Shown in pieces: positions 33,460-49,370 of a stretch of DNA of 64,000 nt (its first letter is position 1; each line of letters starts with the position of its first letter). Both the position numbers and the translations under genes were made by a program. Under the pieces are notes generated by a model. That model had not been told where the DNA came from and ran no database searches. It was given only the letters and a program-made list of their open reading frames with translations. Origin of the DNA: Nemophila menziesii (Eukaryota; Streptophyta; Magnoliopsida; Boraginales; Hydrophyllaceae); assembly GCA_029959085.1 (NCBI GenBank), contig JARWIR010000038.1, forward strand, positions 6,394,915-6,458,914, written 5' to 3'.

Positions 33460-34020
33460 TGATAGGTTAGATTTTATCAATTAGATTATTGTTAAAGTAA
33501 TAGGGTTTTATCGTGGAGAATTGAAGTGTTTGGACGAAGTGGTAAACTGTAAGTGGTAGCGTTATTGAATAACAAGCAATGTCATTTAGAGAAAAGATAA
33601 ACTCATTAATGTTATGGCTTAATTTTACCAAGTGATTACATAAAATTTGTGTACATGTGAATATAAGTTAATTACTAGGATTTCTATCCACTTCGAGGGA
33701 AGTCGATATACTTTTGTCGGCATCCTGATTGTTGATGGGAATTCCATATTTATACCGATGAACAAGCAGTTTCTAAACTCCTATTCATGGGCCTCTAATT
33801 TTGGGATTGGCGTCCACATGCGATGATGGTGTATGTGCTAGACTTCAGTGGGCCACGATCTGGTTGTACCATGTTCCCTTCTTGGGTAGTGGCCTTGCTT
33901 TTCATTCCATGTGATGAATATACAGACTCGAGGACGAGATAATTCGATCATGTTTTGGCTTATATATGTCTCGTGATGTCTATATTTTTCCTTATTTTGA
34001 AGAGGTGTAACATTTTGCCC
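33460..34020 (-). repeat. Tat-like 5' LTR (upper limit uncertain)
   Basis: The LTR ends at 33460 on the minus strand (…CCTATCA). 33470-33640 is shared with 7240-7402, showing that it is a dispersed repeat. The other end is not clear and is set where LINE sequence starts near 34030. Confidence 0.5.
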
Positions 34021-34029
34021 TTGTCAACC

Positions 34030-35640
34030 ACTTGTTAGACTTGGTACTCATTCTGCCTCAAGTGGCAAAAAGGTATTATGGTAACTCATAGAGAGATCCT
34101 GATTGATTCAATAACATTAGTCATAGTATTATTTGCTAGTTGGATAATTATGTTTGGATTACACTTGAACCCCTCAAAGAGACATTTCATCCTAGGACCC
34201 AAATATTCCAAACAATAATAATGATGTATGTCATTACCACCTTATGATTCCATTCACCCTGATAATAAGCATTGATAATCCTAAGTAGCCAATCACTAAA
34301 GATGGACATATTGTCATGATTAATAAGCATCTGAGTGGATGAGGAGGGTCATACTGCCCTACTACCATGTAAAAAGAGAATAATATGTTCAATAGAATCC
34401 ATTGTATCCTTACGGAATTTACACTGAGGCGGCATGCATATTTTTTATTCAAAGAAAATGGCACCACACGAGATTTCCTAAATGCAACTTTTTCAAAGGA
34501 AAGTATGTTTTTTGTGGGTACCTTTGCATTCCAAATAGTATTCCATAGTGATGGATCCTTAGAATTTCCAGATGGTGAAGATTTAATATTCTTTCAAGCT
34601 TTCATTGATGAGATATCATGGTATCTGGTCTTAGTAGAATAAAGACTATTAGTAGCAAAAGACCAAATAAGTTATCTTCATGCTCCAGCATGTACACAAG
34701 AACACAAGTAATGTGATCAACAGATTATTGATGGAACAAGTTATAAACTATGTGAGTATCCCAATCCAAAATATCTAGAAGAAGAAGTTGGTTGGCCCAT
34801 TGAATAACTGTGCTCTCGTGCCTAATAACTAATAATGCGGGGGTAACCATTTGTCATTCAAAATATATATACTTGATCCATTTCCAACTTGAAAATAGCA
34901 TCCCCATCTGAGGACATCTCTACCTTCCATCATATAGTTTTGTGAGGGACTAACCAAAAAGCACGGTTCGGGAAGTAAATTCCTTTAAGAACTATAGAGC
35001 TAAGGAATTAAGATTAGAAAAAATGCACCAGGATGTGAAAGTCAAGAGAGAACGATTCTTGTTTTTTAAGTCTATAAAACAAAGTCCTACATCTTTATCT
35101 TAAATAGAATTTTTTCCTGAATCTCTCCAATGAATACGACATTTTTTACCCGCGTACTACCAGAATTTAGAAACCATCTTAGAGAGAATTTTACAAAATG
35201 TTTTGGAGAGTTGAAGAAGGGACATCGTATAGTTAGGAAGGGCCTGCGAGATAATTCATCCATTATAGCTAGATATATTCCCAGATAAATATATCTTCTA
35301 ATATTGAGAGTATTTGATGTAGAAATTTCTAAGGTATTCGACATGCCTTTGCTAGAATAGATATTAGAGTTTGCAAGATTGACTCTTTGACATGAGTAGT
35401 ACGATATCGAGAGATGAAATCCTTAAGTGTAATAATTTGAATAACGTCGAGACTAACTAGAAATAAAGAATCATCCATGTAGAGGAGGTGAGTAAGTTTA
35501 ATACAATCTTTAGCCAACTTCAAGAGAAATAATAAAGTATGGAAACTTATTTGGAGCCTTAATTGTGAACTTAGAATCAAAAATTTCTTTTGAAAAGCTG
35601 TGAATAAACTCATCCCATTGAGGAGAACATACATAACATA
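34030..35640 (-). pseudogene. L1-type LINE fragment
   Basis: The minus strand reads an RT end: LLYMDDSLFLVSLDVIQ near 35475 (F-A-D-D-S-L-F-F in intact copies), RYIYLGIYLAIMDELSRR near 35290 (Y-L-G-I-P), and a C-terminal segment QWILLNILFSF near 34390, equivalent to E-T-I-E-H-x-L-F-x-C. Stops and shifts are frequent, and no endonuclease is seen upstream. Confidence 0.65.
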
Positions 35641-38200
35641 AAATGTAATAAATCACCTATTTGTAAATTGTTTAATTAGGGTAAAGAAAGTGTATAACTC
35701 TTCCTTTTTGCATGTCCTTGGACTAAGACCATGTGGTTTGCATCCTCTTTAAATCTCAAAACTGAATTTTCTACAACAATTATACTTGATTCTTGGATTT
35801 TTTCTTTGAAGGATCGTCTCAATACAAAGTATAAAAAATAAATACCCAAGAATCTTAATTTGGCTTAACTAAGCTAGTGTTTTATGGAAGGAACTAGTTG
35901 ATAATGAATACCCTAATGATGATGAAATATGCCTGAAGGGTACTTCTCATGTATGTAGTGGGGTTAAAAATCCAAACAACAACAATGGAGAAAGTATAGA
36001 TCTAACCTAAATAATAAAAAAACAGGCCTGAACCAGGTTTTGCAACCGAGTTAGGAGAACGATCCAAGTTACCTCCACACTTTCCATAACGAGCCTTTGA
36101 TCTTGCTTCTAAACTTTTTGTCTTGAAGATGGCTCGAACTCTATGTAGATGTCTTACACCTTTTGAGACACTACAGAGAGAAAAATATAAGAACGTTATT
36201 ATGTAAAAACTAATTTCTAACCTAATCATCCAAGTCTACTAATAATCCTTTATTATATAATAGACTTGGATTTTAGCTTCTTGGGTCACGACTTGAACTA
36301 TCCAAGTCTAGTTCTTTTTCTCTCTTTAGTCAGAGCTCAATGTAATATTAGTATCTTAACCAGTGCTAGAAAATTAACATACGAATGTTCAAAGTTTATT
36401 ACTAATAATTATATATTATCTAATAATAAATTTAATTAATAATACTAAACAAGATCACTGCACTTGTGGGTGTGCGACCACGTAGACTCACCATTAAGAT
36501 GGTGCTAATTACTCCAATTAATTACTAAAAATAATGACGTCTAACTACACTCCTCAATGACCGAATGATATGAAGAAACTCTTAACGAAGAACTTGGTAA
36601 AAGAATATGCATGTACTCCCTCTTTTTTATAGCTCTGGAGTGTTCTGGGATACGGTATTACTATTTAATTCTTCTATTAAATGATCAACTACGTTACACG
36701 TCGATTATCAACGATCGATGAATGACCTAAAAAACTCATTTATATATTCATTATATCACCTTGGGAAAGTATTTGATGCAATGATTACAATCTTATGACA
36801 TCGTTGATAGAGTGTGAAACACCATATCAATACGTTTACTCGGACTGTGGAACTTCGAGACTTCTCTTAGGGGTTTCTCGAGGTGAAGTTGTCTCCAGAT
36901 TGGCTAAGTGACCTAAAACTAAACAATGGGCAGGACCACAGGGAGAGTTGCATCCAGTAACACTTTGACGGCCAGGACACATTTGAGGTTAAATACCAAG
37001 GAGAATACTAATGGAGTAAGTCCGATTATATATATGAAATGTTGTATTAAAAGTGATCCATCTTTAGGCCAATGCCATTAGTATTTATAGATAACAAAAG
37101 TACAGTATACCTTGATGGGCTTTTGGATATTCTCGAAAGGGAGTGCTCGAGAGTCAATGTTCCCTAAGAGTTAGGGTCGGGCGAAGCACTTGGTCATGTT
37201 GACTCAACAATCCTTCCCTATCTTAGGAGTCCACGGGTGAGGGAAGGAAATGGCGATGAACGAAAATCATTATGTAGTAAGGTCATCCTCATCAATCGTA
37301 AAGCTCAAACTTTTTACCCAAAGTTGATAGATTCCATATTGATTCATCCCAAGTTACATAAGCACTCTTTTATGTCTAATATATTTTCAACAAGCATTTT
37401 GACACACTAGTAGTCCAATATCTAAATACAACAAGTATACACACAACTATAACAATGGTCTCAGGTCAAAGTACTACCAGCATTTAAGTCCTTATTGAGA
37501 CAGGTCAAGATAATTAAGTATTAGGAATCTCTAGTTTATGTTGATTCGATAATCACATCTCTATTTGCATCTATGCACCTAACTCTAGTAAACAAGAACT
37601 ACCAATATTTATCTAACAAATACTCGTTGACTACATAAAAATCTATCCAGATTATCAAGATCCTAATTCGATCATCGCACAATTAAGGACAAGTTTTGAT
37701 TAAATAATAGAAAGTAAATATTTATTATCATAACTTCTCATGATATCTGATGTGTGATTTAATCAAATATTCATATTTATAATAGGTAGATAAGTAGTAT
37801 AATTTTAAATATACTTGGAAAACAATTCCTTTAATATTTAAGGAAACAATTCATTTATTTATGGTACGACAAATCAAATACTTTTGGGATACAATAATAA
37901 TGGAAGGACTTATCGGACTAAATTATATAAGACGATCCATATGTCGATGACTCAGTGAGCTACGACCATAAGTCATCTGAAAAATATTTAAATCTTCTTA
38001 ACCAATAAAGACTCTCCTTTATTATTATTATTTTGTTCGTCATAAAGAGAAAACAAAGAGCGTCTATTAAAGGGATAAAATCTTCGTCAAAGTTGACCAT
38101 CAAGACTCAAAATTTATTTCTTTTGCCAAGAGCAAGAGATCTTTTTTTCTGCATAAAATTCAGAATATTACCCTTTGATTTGTGCTATAGATCTCAATCT
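35641..38200. other. Long AT-rich intergenic region upstream of the CDPK gene
   Basis: I recognise no gene, RNA or complete transposon. Some LINE decay may continue to about 36000. A moderately GC-rich part at 36420-37300 resembles LTR-type sequence (a 'tatttatag' at 37076) without identifiable ends. The last few hundred bases should contain the CDPK promoter, but no convincing TATA box could be fixed. Confidence 0.4.
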
Positions 38201-38277
38201 TTTCTCGTTTCTTATAGCATTTTTAGTTCATTTGTCCTCTAAAGTTTCAATCTTTGATCTGGAATTTCTAGATAATA

Positions 38278-40473
<2,196 letters not shown>

Positions 40474-40869
40474 TATTAATGATGTAGAAAAGGCGGAGCT
40501 TTGTATTAAACTATGAGTCATGAGTGTTGTATGTGTATATTTAGTTGCTTGATTATGAAGTGACTTCAAACTACCGGATTTATTTCTTAAATGAGATGCT
40601 GCTTATGTTTCCTTTTCATCTTTTTGGTTTCTTGTTCCTGATGATTTTTTTTCTTTCTGAAAGTACTAATCAGAACCATCTATCACGGCTGGAATCAGCC
40701 ACCGATCCCAAGTATTCCAGTTTGGTCCTTTTTTTTTTCAAAAGAAATTCCATTAATAGTTGAAAAATGCGACTCATTACATGGATGGAAAAGAAATCGC
40801 TGAGCATTAGCCTTTTTTTGTTGCTAAGCATTAGCCAATATCATTACATTTAACCATGAACTTGTCAAC

Positions 40870-43800
40870 CTAGTAAAAAAATCAACGTTGTGTTTAGTAC
40901 ACTTTATTAGAATATCGGCCATCTTGTTGTGTAATTTGCAGATATATTTGATTTTCAAGTTGGAAACTTGCAAAACCATCTAAAGATTTCCCAGAAGATA
41001 GGTCGGATATTCTAGTTTGTGTGAAACAATGTCAGATATACTTTGTATAATTCCAAGATTATCATAGTAAAACGAGATACTCGAACAATTTGTGTTAGTT
41101 GCCTTGTTTGTTAAATGTGATAGAAGCGATTTCTGAATCTAAACCAACAAATATCATTCTCATCATACTCATAACTAATCTGCGTTTGTTGATTTGTTTC
41201 ATTAGCTCGATTATTGATACTCCCTTGTTAGCTAGAAGTGTCGAGATCTCCTAAAACATATGTTAACATATTGGCCGTTTTACGATTGATGATCTTACGA
41301 ATCCATTTTTAGTTGTCAAAGAGACATTGCATATTCCCTTTCTAGATATTCTAAGGAGTAATCAAGATTTATGCTGCGATAACTTTCTTTCCATCCGTTA
41401 GAAAATCCATCAACAATTATGATAATTAATTCATCAATAATTTCACTTTGACTTGGATCTTTTAATTTGCATTGATGATGAATCCCAACTGTACTGCTGA
41501 ATGGACACAAATTCAGTAGGTGCTCAACAGTTTCCGTCGGGTGATCACACCAATCACATGATTTATTTATCGTGGATTTCCGGATAAAGAAATTTTTCAT
41601 AGAGATAACACATTTGCATACTTTCCAACCAATAATTCTAATCTTTGTTAGGACATTTAATTTTTTATATGATATTCGAAATTCCAGGGTTGATAAGGTT
41701 TGGAGTAGATAAAGATTAGCTTTTAGACCGAATCTCCTTGCTGACGATAGCGTGATACCCTTATTTTGTTGAATAGATTTTGTTCTTCGTATGGAGGACA
41801 AATAATCTTGTTATCTTGATCGAGTTGAAGAAGTGGTAGATTCTGATTATAGACAGTGATTGGAAATGTAAGTCTAACCAACTAGTGGTGGCAAATGTAT
41901 GATAAAATAATGAATAATAAAGTTAAGATTGCACACACCTAATACCACTACGAGAAACTCACTGCAAGTGCACATATCGTTTGCAAGTTATAGTTGATAA
42001 ATAAAGTTTGTTTGCAGGGATTTATTTTGTTAGCTCAAATTCATGTATAGAAAGAAAACGTAGAAGAGATTATTTGTTTAAACTAAAACATAAATAATAT
42101 AGATATTTGTCTGGTTTTCATATAAGAAATTAAAAGAAAATAACATAAACTACTGCAAATAAATAAACTAAAAGAATGGAGCTGAAAATAAGCTTAGCAT
42201 TGGTAGTATGCACTTATCTTCCTAAATCACATTTCCAATTTTAAGGGTGAATTGAGCATATATAAGTCGTCAGGATTCTATAGTCCCTCTATCTCCTGTC
42301 AGGGTAGCTTAAAAGGCAGCATCAACACTACTAAGGGACTTGGGTAAGGGGACTTGCGCAAAGATCGGTGGTGATAATCTAAAATCTAAACCCGATTGAC
42401 TATCTAGTTAGGCAAGCTCGTCAGGATCACTAGTGCATACTAGACGATTATGTGTCGTGTTCTATAATTGAATTCCCCGCCAGGGTGACAATCAAACTAC
42501 TAGGAGCAGTCTTAACATGATCAAGATTAAGGCTGGAATAAGGCAAACACAAAATATAATTGTAAAGTAAAAACTCAAATCAATTTTATTCAAATCTAAA
42601 ATAACATAGAATAGAAAAATATAATACAAGGATTATACATATTGCAAACCCAAGTTATGGGAAAATTAGTTCATAATGCTAAAAAAGAAAAACTAAAGAG
42701 TAAATACCTTACAAACATGGTTTAGCCAAGAATATAAGCTAAATTACCCTAATGGTAGAATGCAAGGATGGAGAAGAGGAGTTTGTGACTCTCCAACTTC
42801 TTCTCTTACTCTACACGCCAACTTGCTCCTTAAATGAATTTCTTTAATACTATGGATGTAACTACAATAAAGGATATGTTTAGTAAATAACCATATATAG
42901 GTGTAGGGACAAAATCTAGGTCATGGGCGAAGTCTTAGAGTCCTAATCTAACTAAAACTCGTGTTCCTTAATAAGTGGACTGGTTGGCCCATACAGCTTG
43001 TAAAATTCATAACGCGTATGTTACAGCTCCAAATCACTCGATTACCGTGGCCACACGACCAAAATTCAAAGACCTTTTTTGATGTAAAAGGGATCATTCA
43101 AATTATTTGTATATTTTATGCATCATTGAAATTACTACAGGTCTCTAAATATGGACAACAACTTTTGGCAGCTTTTGCACTTTTCAAAATCAGTTTCTTT
43201 TCTTTTAACTCTTGATTTTGTCTTGGATCTTATTTCTTCAACTTCTTCTGCAAGTCTTGACATCTAATATTATTCTTGTAACTAAGAGCTTCATATTTAA
43301 CACACAATTAAACCTAAAATGCTCTAAAGGTAACAAAACTCCAAAACAAGGTAAGGATTGAGAAACTATCAAATAATTGGGAAACCCCCCTCAGTTAAGC
43401 ACATAATACACCTAAAATGATGTATCTAAACTAGATTATTATACCAAAAATATGGTCACCAAGTCAGTGTTCCATCTCATCAAATCCTCATTAAAGAGTT
43501 GTATGACTACCGATAGATTACAACCATCAGGCTTTTCCAGATTCATGTTGTTATTAAGCCATTTATGATCCAAAATATTTGTATCAACTCCATTACCAAT
43601 CTGAAATAATCATTCATCTTTCAGGAATTGAAGCATGCAAAAGATACTTGCCTAACTCCACGATCTCTTCTTTTTCAATTTAGCACTTCATAGAAGTTCC
43701 TTGATATTATATCCATTTGAGAACCTTTGCAAACTAACAAATCAGCATTGTTGAGAATTCTTCAAGTTTGATTAGCCAAAAGGACCAAATTAATTTTTTG

Positions 43801-46330
43801 AAAATCTCTAAAGCCAATTCCGCTCATAACTTTTGAATTTAAAATCCTCTCCAATGCATCCCAGTGAATTATTATTCTTGGTATTGTGCATCCCACAAAG
43901 AATTAGCAACCAGACTTGCCAATTTTCCATAGAGAGATTTTGAAAATTCAAAGATTGATATTGTGTAATTCAGAATAGCCTATTGGACATATTTGATGAT
44001 CACTTCTTTACCTCCATCCGAGAGAAGAGTAGAAACCCAACTAGATGTCTTGGCCAAAAGCCGATCTTTAATATAGTTGAGATTCAATGTCTTAGATCTT
44101 TTTAGGTCCAACAGAATGCCTAAGTAATTACAAAGAAATGTCTCTTTCCTAATTCCAAGAGATTTTGAAATAGACTCATAAATATAGTCTGGTGTTCCTT
44201 TGCTAAAACAAATTGAGGACATTTAAAAATTAAACTTTTCCCCAAACTCTTCTCAATACCTTATGATCCTTTCCTTGAAAGCATCAATTTCTTTCTCTTT
44301 AATGGAAATGACGAATAACACATCCTCCGAGAAGAGAAGGGTGCGTAAGATTCAAGCAAGCGCGAGCCAAAGAGATTCCTTTGATATTTTCCATCTACAC
44401 TATTGATTTAAACATCCGTTAAGGCTCTCCGTCATAATAGAAAAAGAGAAGGGGTGAAAAGTCGGACGCCTTGTCTAATTCCTTGCTATGGGTAGAACTT
44501 CTCCAATATCTCACCATTAAATTTGGTATGAAATGAGACCGATGAGATGCAATTCAAAAATTAAGTCCGTCAATTTCTTGAAAACCCCAAGTTTTGACAA
44601 AGTACTAATAAGGAAGTCCAAAATTCACTTGATCATATGCCTTGCCACATTTAGTTTGACCGCCATATAGTGCACCTTCCTTTAATGAAAGTTTATTGAG
44701 TTGTGGATACAATGTCGTCAATAATGGTTGTAAGTTAAGTGCCCAAATTTTTGCGATAATTTTGTAGATAAAATTAACACATGAGATCGATCGGTAATAT
44801 TTACCTTCTTGGATATAAACTTTTGGAATAAATGTGATAAAAGTTTCATTGATATCCCAAAGAGTGGTATCATGAAAAAATAGTTGTGACACCAGATAGA
44901 AGATGTATTCCTTAAGAATATGTCAGTATTCTTGATAAAATATTCTGGGAAGGCCACCGGGTCCCGGTGCTTTAGTTCCAGACATACTAAAGACAACGTT
45001 TTTGAATTCATGAATCTCTAGGACTATAGTAAGAGAGTCATTCATAGAAGTAGTAACCTTACAATTGGTAAGATTAGTGATATCTTCAATCACTATAAAA
45101 GGCTCACCATCGGAAAGGTTCTATAATAATCTCAGAGCAGGTCTTTAAGTTCTTAGAATCCTCCGTCGAAAGGCTATTAAAATCTTTGAGCTTACATATC
45201 TTGTTAATGATTCTTCTCAATTGAGTCACATAAAATATAAATCTTGTGACCTATTCCCCTTATTTAATCCTAGATTCCTATCTTTGCCCATAAAGCTTCT
45301 TTATTACTCCAGAGCTTGTTCGAAACCTGAACAATAGTAAGTGTCATTATTTGCATAATTGCATCTGTTCAAACTGATCTTCATGAATAATTTTGATATT
45401 TATTGGTAAGCTCTCTATTGTTACATAATATCGTTTACTTTGACCTATCAGAGCAAGAAAAATAACATTCCTTTTGAGAAAAAAACTTAGATCGAAAGAA
45501 TACGGGATTGTTCTCCCCATGATGATTTCACAATATCATGACATTGTAAATTATCGAGCCATCTAGATTCAAACATGAAATATTTTGCACCATTTCTTTG
45601 GGAAACCATTCTCTGAATGATGAGAGGTGAGTGATGGGATCCAATTGGAGAGATTCATCCAACTACTGTAGCCATTACACGATCAAGTCTTTCTTTTATC
45701 ATTTCTTCGTCCTTTCCTTTGGTCTATCTAAGTAAAAAACCTCATTTCGATGAGATATCAGGTCATTGCAATTAATAAATTCATTGAAACAAAGAATTAT
45801 GTCGAGATTGTTATCCTTTTTTCAAGCTTTTCTGATTTTTTCCAATATCGTTGAAATCCCCGAAAAATGGAATCGATTCGTTGATGTTTGATCTCCATGT
45901 TGTGAGTTGGTCCCACAATTTCGCCCAATCATTATTATGTGTAGAAGCCTAAACAAACACAATGTACCATGAAGAAGTACTAGATTTGTCAATCCTAGCT
46001 ATAACAAAATGACGACAAGATTTAACGACACCAGGTTTAACATGACTCTCCACAACATAAGGATGCTAACCAGTTGGGTTAGCTCAATTGTACATAATCT
46101 TTCTATTTCTTCTTCACTTTAAAGGGTGTGAAGTGAGAGGTACAAGGTTTGAATACTCTATGGTATTAGTCGAGGTGTGCGCAAGCTGGCCTGGAGCACC
46201 AACGTAACAAAAAATCAGTAGGATGCCCCCAGAGCTAAAATCACTTCCCCCGTATTCCAATATAAAACAGTTATTAAAATTCTTAAACTGACTTGAAGAC
46301 CTAACATCGATTTTCAACATTCTAGATGAA
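40870..46330 (-). pseudogene. Nearly full-length L1-type LINE, split by a minus LTR
   Basis: Minus strand order: APE-like endonuclease (about 46300-45600) with STHNNDWAKLWDQL, PFFGDFNDIGKN, ERLDRVMA and SHHSPLI; RT (about 45000-43980) with DINETFITFIPKV, YRSISCVNFIYKIIAK and NYLGILLDLKRSK; then the C-terminal half after the inserted LTR. 41801-41316 encodes a zinc-finger segment CDWCDHPTETVEHLLNLC, and 41150-40880 reads as RNase H (…HNKMADIL). Stops and frameshifts occur throughout. The C-terminal end is about 400 bp from the CDPK stop codon, tail-to-tail. Confidence 0.8.
41886..43461 (-). mobile_element. Athila-like LTR on the minus strand, probably solo (copy h)
   Basis: The minus strand begins TGGTGACCATATTTTTGG (diverged from TGATGTCTCC...) at 43461 and ends TTTGCCACCA at 41886, 1576 bp. 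It contains 'acatcattttaggtg', a TATATATGG promoter-like site near 42890, and the 'ccaagttatgggaaaattagttc' tail. No PBS or internal region adjoins. LINE coding sequence lies on both sides. No clean target duplication is visible (ACTAG and AGTCA at the chosen ends), in keeping with age. Confidence 0.78.
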
Positions 46331-47300
46331 ATTAATAATGAATAACAACATCATATTTAAAAACAAGGTATTTAAATGACTTTCTAGTCAAGGGTGCTCT
46401 AGCCTTTTGAGAATTCCAAATAAGAATGTTATCCATTGATCCCGACCACTTTAAAGGGCTGACCGTCGTCCATCAGTTGAATTACTCTGTAATGTTTTTT
46501 CATGGGATAAATGCCACTAAATCAACAACTCACATACACTCCATCATAAAACCATTAAGACTCTAAAACCAGCAACCTGGACCATGAGAAACGACACAAC
46601 ACACTTTTCTAATGGGACAATTAAATAAGACCGTCTTTAAAGGAATTGAAAAAGCAAACCGCCAACAATCTTTGTACGCAAGATCTTTATGCCAACGATC
46701 TCTGTGTCAATGATCTTTGCACCAACGATTTCCATGCTAACTATCTTTTCAATGATTCCTTCAATTTCCTTTCTGGTGTAGATAAAGTTGATTAGTTGAG
46801 AAGATTTAATAAGCTTGAATGAGATATCATGTGTCAAAGGACCATCAACCACCATGGGATAATGGAATAAAAGTAGAAAATGCCTTGATCACACTCATAA
46901 CGAAAGAGCTTCAAAAAATTTATTTTCAGCCTTCAAGTCCACTTAAAAAAGTTAAAGCCCCATGCTCATTTCCAACCACATTAAATATTGTCCATTGGCT
47001 TTAACCAATCACAAGATTAATAAAATATCCTGTTGGCCCAAATATAACCACCCAACAACCTTTCACAATATTACTAAACAACATTTTAGTAATAATAAAT
47101 AGACCAAAGTCTTCCCAAAATAAAACCATCTTGCCAGTTAGATCTTTGAACCAACACACAACAACATTCATCTTCTTTGTAGCCCTACACCCATGCAACT
47201 TTGTCTTCGTAGCCCGACTAGAAGCCTCCAACAGAAATTCAAAGAAGAGTGCCACCCACAAATTGATAGTAACAAGGTAATTCACTGATATTGATTTCTT
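46331..47300. other. Interval between two opposite LINE remnants, no gene
   Basis: Short open frames at 46637-46855 and 47001-47285 (minus) have no known domain. A small internal repeat (A-T-C-T-T-T... around 46675-46745, 'accaacgatctt' variants spaced about 20-25 bp) makes the first frame look repetitive. Confidence 0.4.
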
Positions 47301-49330
47301 TACCTACACAATAAATGCAAAACCAATGGCAGTGATAAAGCTCGACATGGGCAAATCTTATGATCAAGTACGGTGAGACTTTCTGTTATTAGTTTTACAA
47401 AAATTAGGTAATAAATGGATCTCATGGATCTCGAATTATTTGTCATCGGTTACTTTTCAGCTTAATTTTAATGGAGATAGATTACGTAAATTCAAATAAA
47501 AAAGAAGATAACAACAAGGAGACCCTTTGTCTCTTTTCTTATTCTCCTTAATGACGGAATCCTTAATTAGTTTAATTGAAAAGAGAGTAGAACATGATCA
47601 GTTGAAAGGAGTACAAATTACTAAAAAAATTTTGGTTATTACTCACTTACTATTTGTAGATGATTCACTATTCTTTCCGACAATTCAAGGTGATGAAATA
47701 AACAGTTTAGAGAATGTACTAAATCATACTGCACAGGTTCGAGACAGAGAATTAATTATACCAAACCGTCTATCTGTTTTAGCAAGGATACGTCAGAAGA
47801 ATGCAGGGAACAAGTCACCAATATGCTAGGTATACAATAAAAAAGAGGATCTCGGTAAGTACCTAGAGATACCATTAGGCCATAAACGATCCAAGGTACA
47901 ATCATTGCAATAGATAGCAGAGAAATTGTTCAGGAACACAGATAGATGGAAAGCACAACATTGATCAGAAGGAGGGAAGAAAGTACTTATAAAGGCTATT
48001 CTACAAGCATTACGGATAAACTCGACGTCAATTTTTTATTTTCCTATTACTTTCTGTGATAAATTAATATCAGCAATCTCAAACTTTTGGTGGAATTCAA
48101 GTGAAAAATCACGAATACATTGGATGTCATGGGAAAATTAGATGTCAACAAGATGTTAGGAGGAATGGGATTCAAAGATTTCAAACGCATGAACACGACG
48201 TTACTTGCAGCACAAGCATGACAAATTCTTAATAATATGAATACTTTGATGGATAGACTTATTTAAGGTATATATTTCCAAAAAAGTACTTTTCTCGATG
48301 TTAAGTCAAGACAATATCGAACATGGTCATGGGAAAGTTTATTAGAAGGACAGGATATGTTGAAAAAATACGGTCGATGTCAAATTGGCGATGGAGAATC
48401 TATACATATTTGGACAGATAAATGGTTGGATACTCAGTGAAAATTAAAAAAACCTAATGGATGTACGACACATAAAGTCAAAGAGCTTTGGGTGAACGGA
48501 TCAACGAAATGGAATAAAGAGTTACTAGAAGAAATTTTTTCGGAGCCGATCATCCCGGTCATATTAAAGGAGAAAGTGTTCTCAAAGGATACGCCGGATA
48601 AGTTCATTTGGCCATAAGCTAATAATGGAGAATATGTTACGAATACAGGATACAAGGTCCGTGCAGATAGATAAATATTTGAAGAACACCATCAGTCAAA
48701 TGCTATTCCATGTGAGGGAAATCTACCATTTTAAATAAATTGTACCCACTAAAGTAAGAATCTTCAACTGGAAAGCCTGTAATAATGCAATTCCAACAGG
48801 TAAAAATCTAGTGACACGCAAATGTGAAGTTGAAGTAGATTTCCAGTGGTGTACCATGGAACAAGAAACAGTGGAACATATGTTACTCACATGTGGGATA
48901 GCTAAATTAGTATGGGCAGGGTCCGCACTTCAAATCAACACACACCATGACGATGAGAATTTGGGACAATGGATTCTTAGGATAATTGAGACATTTGTTA
49001 ACAGAAGATGGAGAAGTAGAAGTGTCTTACATATTACTAATCATATGGAATTTATAACAATAAAAAATGAAAAGTAGATATAAGATAGAGCTAGATGAGA
49101 TCATCCGAACTACCAACAAGAATATGGGTGAGCACTTTGGAAGAGACTGTTTTACAAGTGAACAAAGACAAAACACAAATACGGATACTGGAAGTGTTAC
49201 GAATGGCGATCTCAACTTTCAAACTAATTTCGCACTCACCTGTGATGCATCTTTTGATCAGCCATACAATCCCACGGGGATAGGTGTGGTTCAGATTAAT
49301 AAAGACATAGGATCTCGAACCGATTTCTCG
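47300..49330 (+). pseudogene. 5'-truncated L1-type LINE
   Basis: The plus strand starts inside the RT (PMAVIKLDMGKSYDQV, 47318), then [17 protein letters not shown] (47515), LLFVDDSLFFPTIQGDE (47650) and GKYLEIPLGHKRSK (47853). W-wing motifs FWWNSS (48085) and SIHIWTDKWLD (48400) follow, then a zinc segment WCTMEQETVEHMLLTC (48848) and the start of RNase H (ALTCDASFDQPYNPTGIGVV, 49235-49295). The RNase H domain is cut off, and PPR-type sequence begins within about 50 bp. Endonuclease is missing. Confidence 0.8.
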
Positions 49331-49370
49331 ACGATTATCTCTTGCAATTCTCTTCCTTCCTTGAATAGAT

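Larger units (their letters stand above)
29768..34020 (-). mobile_element. Tat-like Ty3/gypsy remnant
   Basis: Minus strand order: LTR from 33460 upward, leader/PBS (33458-33441), decayed gag (about 33430-31920), protease (31912-31380), then an unrecognised part and a 67-bp tandem array (30900-29957). The 3' side is cut by the Athila-like derivative at 29767. No intact frame survives. Confidence 0.65.

Noticed and set aside
41881..43466. Target site duplication for LTR copy h
   Set aside because: The 5-bp flanks at the chosen ends (ACTAG and AGTCA) do not match, and shifting the ends by a few bases gives no convincing duplication.
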